DNA of 6,146 nt. Origin: Ferrimicrobium sp. GTDB lineage: Bacteria; Actinomycetota; Acidimicrobiia; Acidimicrobiales; Acidimicrobiaceae. The notes under the pieces were generated by a model, which saw only the letters and a list, made by a program, of their open reading frames with translations, searched no databases and had not been told where the DNA came from. The stretch covers positions 1-6,146 of the forward strand of contig DAHXNM010000010.1 in the NCBI GenBank assembly GCA_027365375.1, read 5' to 3'. The translations under genes and the position numbers were made by a program. This document shows, piece by piece, positions 1-6,133 of the stretch (the first letter of the stretch is position 1; every line of letters starts with the position of its first letter).

Positions 1-121
1 GCCGATGTGATCACTAAACGAGTTCGAAGCCGCCTACTGTGGACCAATATTTTAGGGTGGTGTGAGCCACACGACGGAGGCTGCGTTTATGAGCCTGTTT
101 TGTCCGGATCTGGTATAGTGA

Positions 122-163
122 TCAACCATCCGAGCTGCCTCTGTTGGAAGCTCGGATGGTTGA
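122..163 (-). terminator. Perfect 15-bp stem-loop, probable terminator of the exported repeat protein gene
   Basis: The arms at 122-136 and 149-163 are perfectly complementary over 15 bp and enclose a 12-nt loop (137-148). The structure begins 46 bp past the stop of the leftward gene at 209, which is where a terminator would be expected. On the minus strand no T-run follows the stem. On the plus strand a run of five T lies at 174-178, about ten bases beyond it. It may therefore act in both directions or be a stem-only terminator, as proposed for many actinobacteria. A protein-binding site or an mRNA 3' stabiliser is the main alternative. Confidence 0.65.
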
Positions 164-208
164 GACATACGCGTTTTTGCTCGACTCGTTTAGCTTGGTC
201 CGCGCCGA

Positions 209-1135
209 TTATGCCGGTGCGATTGGGCCAGAGCTAGTTGCTGGAGCTGTCTTTCCAGGCGGCACAGGCGCGGAGGGCCTGCCAAGCTGTAGCCTAGTTG
301 CGGTCATGGTATTGGTGCCCGTAACTACCCCTTGTGCTACCACGAATGAACCGTCCTTGACAGCGGCCAGGTTACTAGTAGTGGTTCCGTCGCGGTAGGT
401 CGTGGTCCTGGTGACATTGATGGTAGCTGTCACTCCACTGCGAAGTTGCAGCGTAAGTACATCTCCGTTTATAGCTGTGACCTTTCCTGCATAGCGAGGT
501 AGATGTATCGCAATGTTGGTGGCATCCAGGGAGGTCTGGTTAGAGGTCGGCTTGCCACTAGCAGAGATCAGCTCTCCTACCTTCAACGCACTTTGGTGGA
601 CCGTTGATCGCCCCTCATGGTAGCTCGTGGAGCCGGAGGTGTCGATCACTCGCTCGAGGCCTGAACGACCGGTGATGGTTATCGTGTTTCCGGAGTTGGA
701 GATGCCAACGATCATACCCATAGCTCTTGGTTCGAGGATTCGAACCGTTTTAGCCGTCGTTGACCCTGGACTCGTGACAACGTGTACGCGTTCACCGGCC
801 ATTAGTGCCTGAGAGTCCGTCGCGGTCGTGCCCTCCAGATAACGAGTGGAGCTGTTCAAGGTATAGCTGCGCGTTACATCGTTGATCGAACGAACGCTGA
901 GGGTGGTTGTATTTGCCGTGACGACGAGACCGCCGACCATCGGGCGGCGTCCTAACCTGGGCCGTAACGCCGGACCGGGACGATGCCTAGATCCGGAGAT
1001 AGCGGTCGGCAGTTTTGCTGAAGCGGACGCAAATGTGGAGCTGGTGGCAAAGCCAAGCGATGTAAGCCCCACTGCTGCGCCAGCGGTGATGCCGAGGATA
1101 ACTCCTCTGTTCCATTTTAAGAAGTGACGTTGCAC
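209..1135 (-). CDS. Exported protein with three DUF5666-like repeats
   Basis: This is a 308-residue protein of unknown function, predicted to be secreted. The N-terminus has basic residues (R3, K7, R10), a hydrophobic core at about 11-30, and likely signal-peptidase sites after A38 or A40 in the ASASA segment. A Pro/Arg/Gly-rich linker (about 48-66) follows. Three repeats of about 70 residues come next, at roughly 66-136, 138-211 and 214-284. Each carries a hydrophobic opening strand, a Y-x-(E/D)-G motif (Y99-L-E-G, Y172-H-E-G, Y247-R-D-G), then a glycine-containing strand pair. This pattern matches DUF5666-type beta-barrel repeats. The C-terminus is a Pro/Ala-rich tail (286-308) with no membrane anchor and no lipobox. 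The start is GTG at 1135, supported by AGGAGA five bases upstream. It is transcribed divergently from the two-component operon, so it may be a target of, or an accessory to, that system; this is inferred from layout only. Confidence 0.88.
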   Translation of the reverse strand: MQRHFLKWNRGVILGITAGAAVGLTSLGFATSSTFASASAKLPTAISGSRHRPGPALRPRLGRRPMVGGLVVTANTTTLSVRSINDVTRSYTLNSSTRYLEGTTATDSQALMAGERVHVVTSPGSTTAKTVRILEPRAMGMIVGISNSGNTITITGRSGLERVIDTSGSTSYHEGRSTVHQSALKVGELISASGKPTSNQTSLDATNIAIHLPRYAGKVTAINGDVLTLQLRSGVTATINVTRTTTYRDGTTTSNLAAVKDGSFVVAQGVVTGTNTMTATRLQLGRPSAPVPPGKTAPATSSGPIAPA

Positions 1136-1140
1136 GAACT

Positions 1141-1146
1141 TCTCCT
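1141..1146 (-). promoter_or_regulatory. Ribosome binding site AGGAGA deciding the GTG start at 1135
   Basis: On the minus strand the sequence reads AGGAGA, five bases before the GTG at 1135. This is the clearest Shine-Dalgarno site placed at a chosen start in the window, and it supports GTG rather than an internal start for the exported repeat protein. Confidence 0.7.
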
Positions 1147-1243
1147 ATCTTTATTCTTCTGTTGTCGTCGCCTGCATGCTGCCATGCCGACTATTCCTAG
1201 TGTGTTGCCCTCAATCTCTATTACCTTACGGTCGACTGGCGAT

Positions 1244-1268
1244 TGTTCAGTTTCAGCGACATTGAACA
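1244..1268. promoter_or_regulatory. Inverted repeat TGTTCA-N13-TGAACA
   Basis: Six-base arms (1244-1249 and 1263-1268) lie in the middle of the divergent intergenic region, just upstream of the candidate -35 box. The position would suit a transcription-factor site for either gene. The arms are short, and chance occurrence is quite possible. Confidence 0.25.
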
Positions 1269-1271
1269 GTC

Positions 1272-1301
1272 TTGACTGCTTCCACAAGAGCTAGCTATCA
1301 A
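1272..1301 (+). promoter_or_regulatory. Candidate sigma70-type promoter of the two-component operon
   Basis: TTGACT (1272-1277; five of six to TTGACA) is followed after 18 bp by TATCAA (1296-1301; four of six to TATAAT). Transcription would begin near 1308 and give a leader of about 100 nt before the GTG at 1409. The spacing and -10 match are moderate, so this is one candidate; another lies at 1394-1399. Confidence 0.35.
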
Positions 1302-1304
1302 TCT

Positions 1305-1326
1305 GGTAAAAGGAAGGTAAGAATAG
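1305..1326 (+). promoter_or_regulatory. Direct repeat with 11-bp period, candidate OmpR-family operator
   Basis: GGTAAAAG (1305-1312) and GGTAAGAA (1316-1323) start exactly 11 bp apart, one helical turn. OmpR/PhoB-family regulators typically bind tandem half-sites with this spacing. The site lies at the predicted start of transcription from the upstream promoter candidate, which would suit autoregulation. The same core occurs on the opposite strand at 1221-1225 and 1338-1342 (TTACC). The regulator assignment is inferred. Confidence 0.35.
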
Positions 1327-1393
1327 TTGGCCTGTAGTTACCGAACCGCAGGAAGGGCTCTGCCATTCTCGTTACTTGGGTCGTGCCATGGGC

Positions 1394-1399
1394 TAGTAT
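1394..1399 (+). promoter_or_regulatory. -10-like element close to the regulator start, possible leaderless promoter
   Basis: TAGTAT matches TATAAT at four of six positions and ends nine bases before the GTG at 1409. No Shine-Dalgarno sequence is present before that GTG. Together these features resemble leaderless genes, which are common in actinobacteria. No good -35 box is visible at the right distance, so the call is tentative. Confidence 0.3.
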
Positions 1400-1408
1400 G
1401 GCGAATCA

Positions 1409-2107
1409 GTGACGCATTTACGTGAACCTATACCGTCGGTATTGTTAGCAGAGGATGACAGGGCGGCTCGCGATGCTATTCGTCGCGGACTTGAACTGGA
1501 TGGTTACTCGGTCACTGCAGTTGCCAACGGCGAGGAGGCGCTGATCGTCATCGACAGAGCTCCGCCTGCGATTATCATCCTGGATCTTATGATGCCCTAC
1601 GTTGACGGGTTGACCGTCTGCCGCAAGCTCCGGGGCGGTGGTGATAGGACCCCTATCCTGTTGCTTACTGCACGTGCTGAAATCTCTGACCGAGTCTCTG
1701 GTCTCGACGCGGGTGCAGATGACTACCTCACCAAACCGTTTGCACTTGAGGAGTTACAGGCTCGCGTGCGAGCCTTGTTAAGACGATCTTCCTACGCTGA
1801 GCGGGAGTCTTGGATCGTCGTTGGTGACCTCAGAATCGACGAGCGAGCACGTCGCGCCTTTCGTGGCGATCGTGAGCTCGAGCTCTCTAAGACCGAGTTT
1901 GACCTGCTGCAGCTGCTCGCCTTCAATGCGGGCTCAGTACTTCCACATAGCGTGATCTACGACCGTATCTGGGGTTACGACTTTGGGCCAGAATCAAAAA
2001 ACCTTGCAGTCTACATAGGGTATCTGCGCCGCAAGCTCGAGGGTAATGGCGAGTCCAAGATACTTAGAACTGTTAGAGGTGTCGGTTATGGCCTGGTTGG
2101 GCCATGA
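1409..2107 (+). CDS. OmpR/PhoB-family response regulator (MprA-like)
   Basis: This 232-residue protein is full length for a two-domain DNA-binding response regulator. The receiver domain (about 10-126) has the acidic pocket E15-D16-D17, phosphoacceptor D59 in ILDLMMP, the switch residue T87, and the K109-P110-F111 end motif. The winged-helix DNA-binding domain (about 136-230) has the S160-K-T-E-F-D-L-L segment and the VYIGYLRRKLE and TVRGVGYGL signatures of the OmpR subfamily. The VY-GYLRRK wording is close to actinobacterial MprA/PrrA types. When phosphorylated by its kinase it should dimerise and bind tandem DNA half-sites. The GTG start is forced: an in-frame stop lies at 1394-1396, no other start precedes 1409, and the next in-frame candidate (TTG at 1442) would remove the first beta strand. 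Its stop overlaps the kinase start as ATGA, so the two are translationally coupled. Confidence 0.96.
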   Translation: MTHLREPIPSVLLAEDDRAARDAIRRGLELDGYSVTAVANGEEALIVIDRAPPAIIILDLMMPYVDGLTVCRKLRGGGDRTPILLLTARAEISDRVSGLDAGADDYLTKPFALEELQARVRALLRRSSYAERESWIVVGDLRIDERARRAFRGDRELELSKTEFDLLQLLAFNAGSVLPHSVIYDRIWGYDFGPESKNLAVYIGYLRRKLEGNGESKILRTVRGVGYGLVGP

Positions 2108-3471
2108 GTCTTCGGGTTCGGTTGGCCCTCGTTCTCGCGCTCTTTGCCGCCCTGACCGGTGCAGTTGTGGCTACGATAGCCTACGCCACCACGGCGCACC
2201 AACTGATGTCCTCGGTGGATGCGTCGTTGCGATCGAGCGCTGTGGCCTTGCGGGCATCCACACAGCCGCCTCGACCTATAGCTCCCACCAAGCAGCGCCC
2301 CCGAGGATTTCCACAACCCTTTCGTCCGGGCGGCCTCTTCCAACTTGCTATTGCACAGACGATCTCTGCTTCCGGTACTCTCACCCAGCTGGCGGGCACT
2401 ACCGCTCTCCCAGTGGAAAAGAGAGATCGCGAGATCGCCGATGGGCTGGCCACTCGATGGCTACGGACTGAACGCTTCGACGGCAGCTCCTATCGCATTC
2501 TTACCATCCGAGATCGGGGCTACGGTGCGATTGAGATCGGTCGAAACATCAATGATGTGATGAGATCGCTCGCTGTGCTGCGGCGACGTTTCATCCTGCT
2601 TGTGCTCGCCGCCGCCATCGCCGCCGCCGCCATCGGTTATGCAGCAGCGACGGTTCTTGGCAGGCCGATCCTTCGATTAGCACGGGCGGTGGCCAAAGCA
2701 GGCGCAAATAACGTTCTTGACGTCTTGCCTGATGACCAACGAGACGATGAGATTGGAGTTCTCGCACGCTCCTTCCGTCGAACTTTTGAGGCATTGGGGC
2801 GCTCTCAGGCACAACAACGGCAACTGATACAAGACGCCTCGCATGAACTTCGAACCCCGTTAACCTCGCTTCGTACGAATATCGATCTATTGCAGCGGTA
2901 TGATTCACTTGCAGAACCGGATCGAAGCCACATCCTTGCTGATCTTCAGGCGGAGGCACGAGAACTCACTGACCTACTAGACGAGCTAGTCGTTCTGGCC
3001 ATTGAGGGGCAAACTGACGAAGTGGAGTCCAGCTTTGATCTGCGCGTCGTCTCGCAAGACCTCGTTACGCGCTTCAAAGGGAGAGCTAACCAAACGTTGG
3101 AGATCTCCGTCTCTACAGACCCTACTGTGGTGGTTGCACCGCAACGATCGATTGAGAGAGCGATCAACAACCTGTTAGATAATGCGGTCAAGTTCGCGCC
3201 GTCTGACTCTACTATCTATATTGCTGTTACCGGCAACTCTTTCGAGGTCACCAATGAGGCTGAGTTTATCGAGGACTCTGATCTTGAACACCTTTTTGAA
3301 CGCTTCTACCGAACCGCGTCTGCTAGGTCATTTCGAGGTTCTGGACTTGGCTTGGCGATTGTCCAAGACACTATTACCGCCATTGGCGGCGTCACTTATG
3401 CTTATAACTCACCAACTGTATCGGGTAATAGCATAACAATCGGGTTTAGAATTCCGGAGACAAAGCTCTAG
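2104..3471 (+). CDS. Membrane sensor histidine kinase (MprB-like), partner of the upstream regulator
   Basis: This 455-residue protein has a standard layout. TM1 is at about 6-28, followed by an extracytoplasmic sensor region (about 29-160) with a Pro/Arg-rich stretch at 52-77, and TM2 at about 162-185. A HAMP linker spans about 186-236 (P188; D215-E-I-G). The dimerisation domain carries the phosphoacceptor H247 in DASHELRTPL, and the GHKL ATPase domain covers about 309-452. The ATPase domain has the N box (N355-N-L-L-D-N360), F box (L397-F-E-R-F-Y-R) and G2 box (G412-S-G-L-G-L). The G1 box is unusual: VTNEAEFI (382-389) stands where families normally have V-x-D-x-G-x-G-I, so both glycines are lost and Asp is Asn. 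The kinase may still bind ATP, since Asn variants are known, but activity or the phosphatase balance could be altered. The start ATG overlaps the regulator stop. The sensor region matches no domain I recognise, so the signal is unknown. Confidence 0.95.
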   Translation: MSLRVRLALVLALFAALTGAVVATIAYATTAHQLMSSVDASLRSSAVALRASTQPPRPIAPTKQRPRGFPQPFRPGGLFQLAIAQTISASGTLTQLAGTTALPVEKRDREIADGLATRWLRTERFDGSSYRILTIRDRGYGAIEIGRNINDVMRSLAVLRRRFILLVLAAAIAAAAIGYAAATVLGRPILRLARAVAKAGANNVLDVLPDDQRDDEIGVLARSFRRTFEALGRSQAQQRQLIQDASHELRTPLTSLRTNIDLLQRYDSLAEPDRSHILADLQAEARELTDLLDELVVLAIEGQTDEVESSFDLRVVSQDLVTRFKGRANQTLEISVSTDPTVVVAPQRSIERAINNLLDNAVKFAPSDSTIYIAVTGNSFEVTNEAEFIEDSDLEHLFERFYRTASARSFRGSGLGLAIVQDTITAIGGVTYAYNSPTVSGNSITIGFRIPETKL

Positions 3472-3967
3472 ATCCGTTTGCCATCCGGTAATTCCGGACT
3501 TCGGGCGGGAGCAACGGGCTACACGGGACGGTGGAAGGAGTGGGAATAGATATTGACCGTTAGCTGGGAAAAGGGACCTGCCGTCGAACATAGCTGCACT
3601 TTGTTGGGCTTAGCCTGGGAAGAGTTATCGGGACCAACGCTATCGAGGGCGTAGCTGGCTATTCATCTATCCAGGTTCAGACTCTTGTGTTAGATTGTAG
3701 GTGGATGTATGTATCCAGGGTTGTACGCGTTCTTGCCGAACAGTTTGTCGACGTGAAGTGCAGGCTATATTCGCATTAAAAGTCGGGGTTTGTGGCTGAA
3801 CGGGTCTGTTCTAATTTATCGATCGCTTGAGTGCTAAATCGAGAGAAGGGCATTAGCTAATTCCATTAAAGCCGAGGCTGGATTACAACTGGGGGTTTAA
3901 AAGTGGGCTACGCTAATAGTTGTAAATATCTCGTTCTTGCGCTCATGAAGGTAATCCCCGGTAGTTA

Positions 3968-4232
3968 CTATCAATTTGATAGAGATCGAAGTTTATAATG
4001 AGTCTGTAGCTCCTTCCATCCGATGGATGTTCTTTGAATTGGGTTCCACTCGGAACCAGAGATACTTTATTGATGCCGTGACCTGATAGTTGGTCAATCG
4101 AAGTCCTGCCAACGCTGGCACTTGGCTGTGTGCGGTTAACCTCCGAAGATGCGAGACCATGCTGGTCGATTCGGCGCGGGGTAAGACGGTTCGGACGACT
4201 ACCAATGTTGTGCCTTCCGATCACCTTCGGAA
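3968..4232. other. Cluster of five short perfect hairpins
   Basis: Five stem-loops fall within 265 bp. They are CTATCAA-T-TTGATAG (3968-3982), CATCC-GAT-GGATG (4017-4029), GGTTCC-ACTC-GGAACC (4042-4057), a nested CCGAA/TTCGG with inner GACCA-TGC-TGGTC (4143-4174), and TTCCGA-N6-TCGGAA (4215-4232). Such density is above what I would expect for random sequence of this length, although each stem is short. It may mark a structured RNA, on either strand, or a set of protein-binding sites. I recognise no known RNA family. Confidence 0.3.
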
Positions 4233-4732
4233 CTGGTGCAGTCGCCACGCCGAGCCAGGGAAAGCACACCGGGATCGCCCTTCGTCTTTAACTTGCCTTC
4301 ACCACCGTCGGTTGCAGGTTTGCTCTCAGCTGCCAGAGAGGGTGGGCTGTTAAAGCGGTGTGTAGCGGATGCTTGTCAGCCATATGGAGGACATAGCAGC
4401 TAGGTGTGACGAAATCTATTTGCAGACTTTGTTCGGACGGGCTATCGTATGCTCAAGGGCCTTGATGATCTTGGCATGAGGTCACCAACAAAGTCCGGAG
4501 GAAGTGAAATTGAGGAGGTTGTCTCCGTTGGTCTGCTGTAGCACTCAGCCGTGGAGGTTGTAGCTAGTGAACTAGCGGGGGACGGCTCATTGAGTCCGAG
4601 CCACTTAAACCTGGCAAGCGGAAACCATTGAACCCGGATGTGTGGGTGGATAGCATGAACTGCCTTTACCGAGTCTATTGAGTTTATCCACCATGATGAA
4701 TTGGAGGCTTGTGCTGTCTAATCGAATGACTT

Positions 4733-4777
4733 GGCCCAGTTGCGTGAGGCTCTACAGCAAAACTGTGGGGGCCTTTT
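4733..4777 (+). terminator. Weak terminator-like or leader hairpin
   Basis: GGCC-CAGTT (4733-4741) can pair with AACTG (4761-4765) and GGCC (4770-4773), with a four-base bulge (4766-4769) and a 19-nt loop. TTTT follows at 4774-4777. No gene ends just upstream. It could end a small transcript from the intergenic region or act in a leader 175 bp before the propeller gene. The bulge and long loop make it weak. Confidence 0.22.
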
Positions 4778-4951
4778 AGGTGCCTGACGTCGGTTCTGGT
4801 TTTCGTACCGTGGTAGGAGACAATGGCGTGCAGCCGATCTGCATGGAGTTCTCCTTCGGCCACCGTATGAGCAATCGAAAAGGATGTCTGTTATGAGCTT
4901 GGCTAAGTCACTCTTGGAGCCATCGTCAAGTCTGCACGATCACGGCACTGC

Positions 4952-6133
4952 ATGTTGATGATTGCTAAGACATCTGCAATCAGGAGGTGGAGGGAACTGC
5001 GTCGACTCCTTCGCGTCGTAGGCATAGTCTTTGCAAGCTGTGTGTTGTTTGGTATCGCTGATTCCGGCGTTTCATGGGCTGCTACTCCTGCAATACGGAG
5101 CATACGAGCCATAGAAAAAGGTTCCTCCTTGTTTGCCCTTGAGGGGCTCGCTGTTAACCCCACAACCAACGCGGTCTACGCGAGTGATGGGCTTCATCTA
5201 TTCGTGATCAACGGAGCCACCGACAAGGTGACCCGCACCCTCCATGTCGCTTCCTTCGAATTGGCGGTTGATCCAGTGACGGACATGCTCTATGCGACTA
5301 ATGGAAAGACCGTATCAGTGATCAACGGAGCCACCGACAAGGTGACCCATACGATTGATGTCAAATATGGTGGAATTTTTATAGCTGTTAACCCCACCAC
5401 CAACACGGTGTACGTGTCCGGCGGCAAAACTGTGTCTGTGATCAACGGAGCCACCGATAAGGTGACCCATACCATCGATTTAAGCTCCCAAGTGGCTCAA
5501 CTCGCGGTGAACCCCACAACCAACATGGTGTACGTGGGATTGTCGGAAAATTCCTATGCTACCTATTTTGGCGAGGCTGCTGCCAATACTCTGTCTGTGA
5601 TCAACGGAGCCACCGATAAGGTGACCCATACCATCGATTTAAGCTCCCAAGTGGCTCAACTCGCGGTGAACCCCACAACCAACATGGTGTACGTGGTCGA
5701 CAACTCTATAACCGTGATCAACGGAGCCACCGACAAGGTGACCCGCACCCTCCATGTCGCTTCCTTCGAATTGGCGGTTGATTCAGTGACAGACATGCTC
5801 TACGTGACTAATGGCAAGGCCGTATCCGTGATCAACGGAGCCACCGATAAGGTGACCCGCACCCTCCATGTGGACACTGCTGGGATTGGGTTCGCTGTTG
5901 ACCCCACAACCAACACGGTTTACTCGAGTAATGGTGACTTTGTATCCGCGATTTCTTTTGGCAACCCGAGTCACAGCGTTGTGTCAGGAGACAGCCTTTG
6001 GCTGGCTGTCGTCGGCCTTGTCATCGTGGGTGGCGGGTCAGCGCTTATAAATGTGTCGAAGCGCCGTCGACTGGATGGCCAACAGGCGGATGAAAATGGG
6101 CCATCACCTCGACGTTATCAGCGCCGTCGGTAA
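4952..6133 (+). CDS. Secreted, membrane-anchored seven-bladed YVTN/YncE-like beta-propeller
   Basis: This 393-residue protein is predicted to sit on the outer face of the membrane or cell wall. A long basic N-terminus (R11, R12, R14, R17, R18, R21) leads into a hydrophobic core at 22-36, with likely cleavage after A43. Seven blades of about 38 residues follow, marked by AV(N/D)P(T/V)T(N/D) motifs beginning at residues 67, 105, 145, 185, 238, 275 and 315. VINGATDKVT links occur at 85, 123, 161, 216, 255 and 293. This is the YVTN/YncE-type repeat, usually a binding or scaffold fold; no catalytic motif is visible. Blade 4 has an insertion (about 196-213). The C-terminus has a transmembrane segment (about 348-366) and an Arg-rich tail (KRRR at 370 and RRYQRRR at the end), without an LPxTG motif. 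ATG 4952 is the first start after the in-frame stop at 4904, but it lacks a Shine-Dalgarno site. Function could be adhesion, ligand binding or envelope structure. Confidence 0.88.
   Translation: MLMIAKTSAIRRWRELRRLLRVVGIVFASCVLFGIADSGVSWAATPAIRSIRAIEKGSSLFALEGLAVNPTTNAVYASDGLHLFVINGATDKVTRTLHVASFELAVDPVTDMLYATNGKTVSVINGATDKVTHTIDVKYGGIFIAVNPTTNTVYVSGGKTVSVINGATDKVTHTIDLSSQVAQLAVNPTTNMVYVGLSENSYATYFGEAAANTLSVINGATDKVTHTIDLSSQVAQLAVNPTTNMVYVVDNSITVINGATDKVTRTLHVASFELAVDSVTDMLYVTNGKAVSVINGATDKVTRTLHVDTAGIGFAVDPTTNTVYSSNGDFVSAISFGNPSHSVVSGDSLWLAVVGLVIVGGGSALINVSKRRRLDGQQADENGPSPRRYQRRR
4982..4990 (+). promoter_or_regulatory. Strong Shine-Dalgarno-like AGGAGGTGG inside the propeller reading frame
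   Basis: AGGAGGTGG lies 30 bases into the reading frame beginning at 4952, where it encodes R11-R12-W13. The only start-like codon at proper distance is CTG at 4997 (Leu16), nine bases after AGGAGG. A start there would still leave a good signal peptide (LRRLLRVVGIV onward). CTG initiation is rare, so this may be coincidence. Confidence 0.25.
5203..5782 (+). repeat. Perfect 70-bp direct repeat 510 bp apart within the propeller gene
   Basis: Bases 5203-5272 are identical to 5713-5782. Similarity continues with scattered mismatches to about 5348 and 5858. The offset is exactly 170 codons, and the repeat encodes the linker VINGATDKVT plus the RTLHVASFELAVD strand of two different blades. Identity at silent positions points to recent duplication or gene conversion. 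Confidence 0.95.
5433..5696 (+). repeat. Perfect 105-bp tandem-type repeat 159 bp apart within the propeller gene
   Basis: Bases 5433-5537 are identical to 5592-5696, an in-frame offset of 53 codons. Each copy encodes a VINGATDKVTHTIDLSSQ segment and the following AQLAVNPTTNMVYV strand. The spacer between copies holds the extra loop of blade 4. No silent difference has built up over 105 bp, so the copies are young or kept alike by recombination. Confidence 0.97.

Larger units (their letters stand above)
3472..4951. other. Long intergenic stretch without a supportable gene
   Basis: All frames on both strands are broken by frequent stops. The longest open stretch starts at a GTG on the minus strand (3943-4269, 108 codons); it has no ribosome binding site and no recognisable motif. 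Short open pieces at 4384-4479 and 4449-4541 look no better than chance. The stretch holds several hairpins (listed separately), a 10-bp palindrome ATTAGCTAAT at 3852-3861, a GCTAGT-GA-ACTAGC inverted repeat at 4563-4576, and a weak TCCGG-TAATT-CCGGA hairpin at 3484-3498 just past the kinase stop with no T-run. No transposase remnant, tRNA or known riboswitch was recognised. It could hold a decayed gene, an unannotated RNA or long regulatory leaders. Confidence 0.6.

Noticed and set aside
7..237. Plus-strand open frame of 76 codons at the left end
   Set aside because: It runs through the perfect terminator-like stem-loop and into the opposite gene's 3' end. It has no ribosome binding site and no recognisable motif.
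729..746. GGTTCGA-N4-TCGAACC, resembling a tRNA T-arm on the minus strand
   Set aside because: It lies inside the coding sequence of the exported repeat protein (VRILEP), and no acceptor, D or anticodon arms surround it.
3943..4269. Minus-strand 108-codon open frame in the long gap
   Set aside because: It has a GTG start without a Shine-Dalgarno site, no motif, signal peptide or membrane segment, and it covers the hairpin cluster. It could be a small gene, but nothing positive supports it.
4479..4503. AAAGTCCGG segment resembling the RNase P RNA signature
   Set aside because: The full GAGGAAAGTCCGGGC core is absent, and no matching P4 partner strand or overall fold was seen.
4384..4541. Two overlapping small open frames (4384-4479 and 4449-4541)
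   Set aside because: They are about 30 codons each, have no recognisable product, and the stop density around them is as expected for noncoding DNA.
4571..4681. Open stretch reading GRLIESEPLKPGKRKPLNPD, possible gene remnant
   Set aside because: It looks protein-like, but is only about 36 codons, lacks a start and is bounded by stops. I could not link it to any family or join it to other frames.
5290..5475. Minus-strand open frame antisense to the propeller gene
   Set aside because: It is a shadow of the repeated coding sequence; its own repeats simply mirror the plus-strand blades.
5203..5870. Regular direct repeats suggestive of a CRISPR array
   Set aside because: The repeats are in frame, vary in spacing (38-55 codons) and encode beta-propeller blades; the spacers are also homologous to each other.
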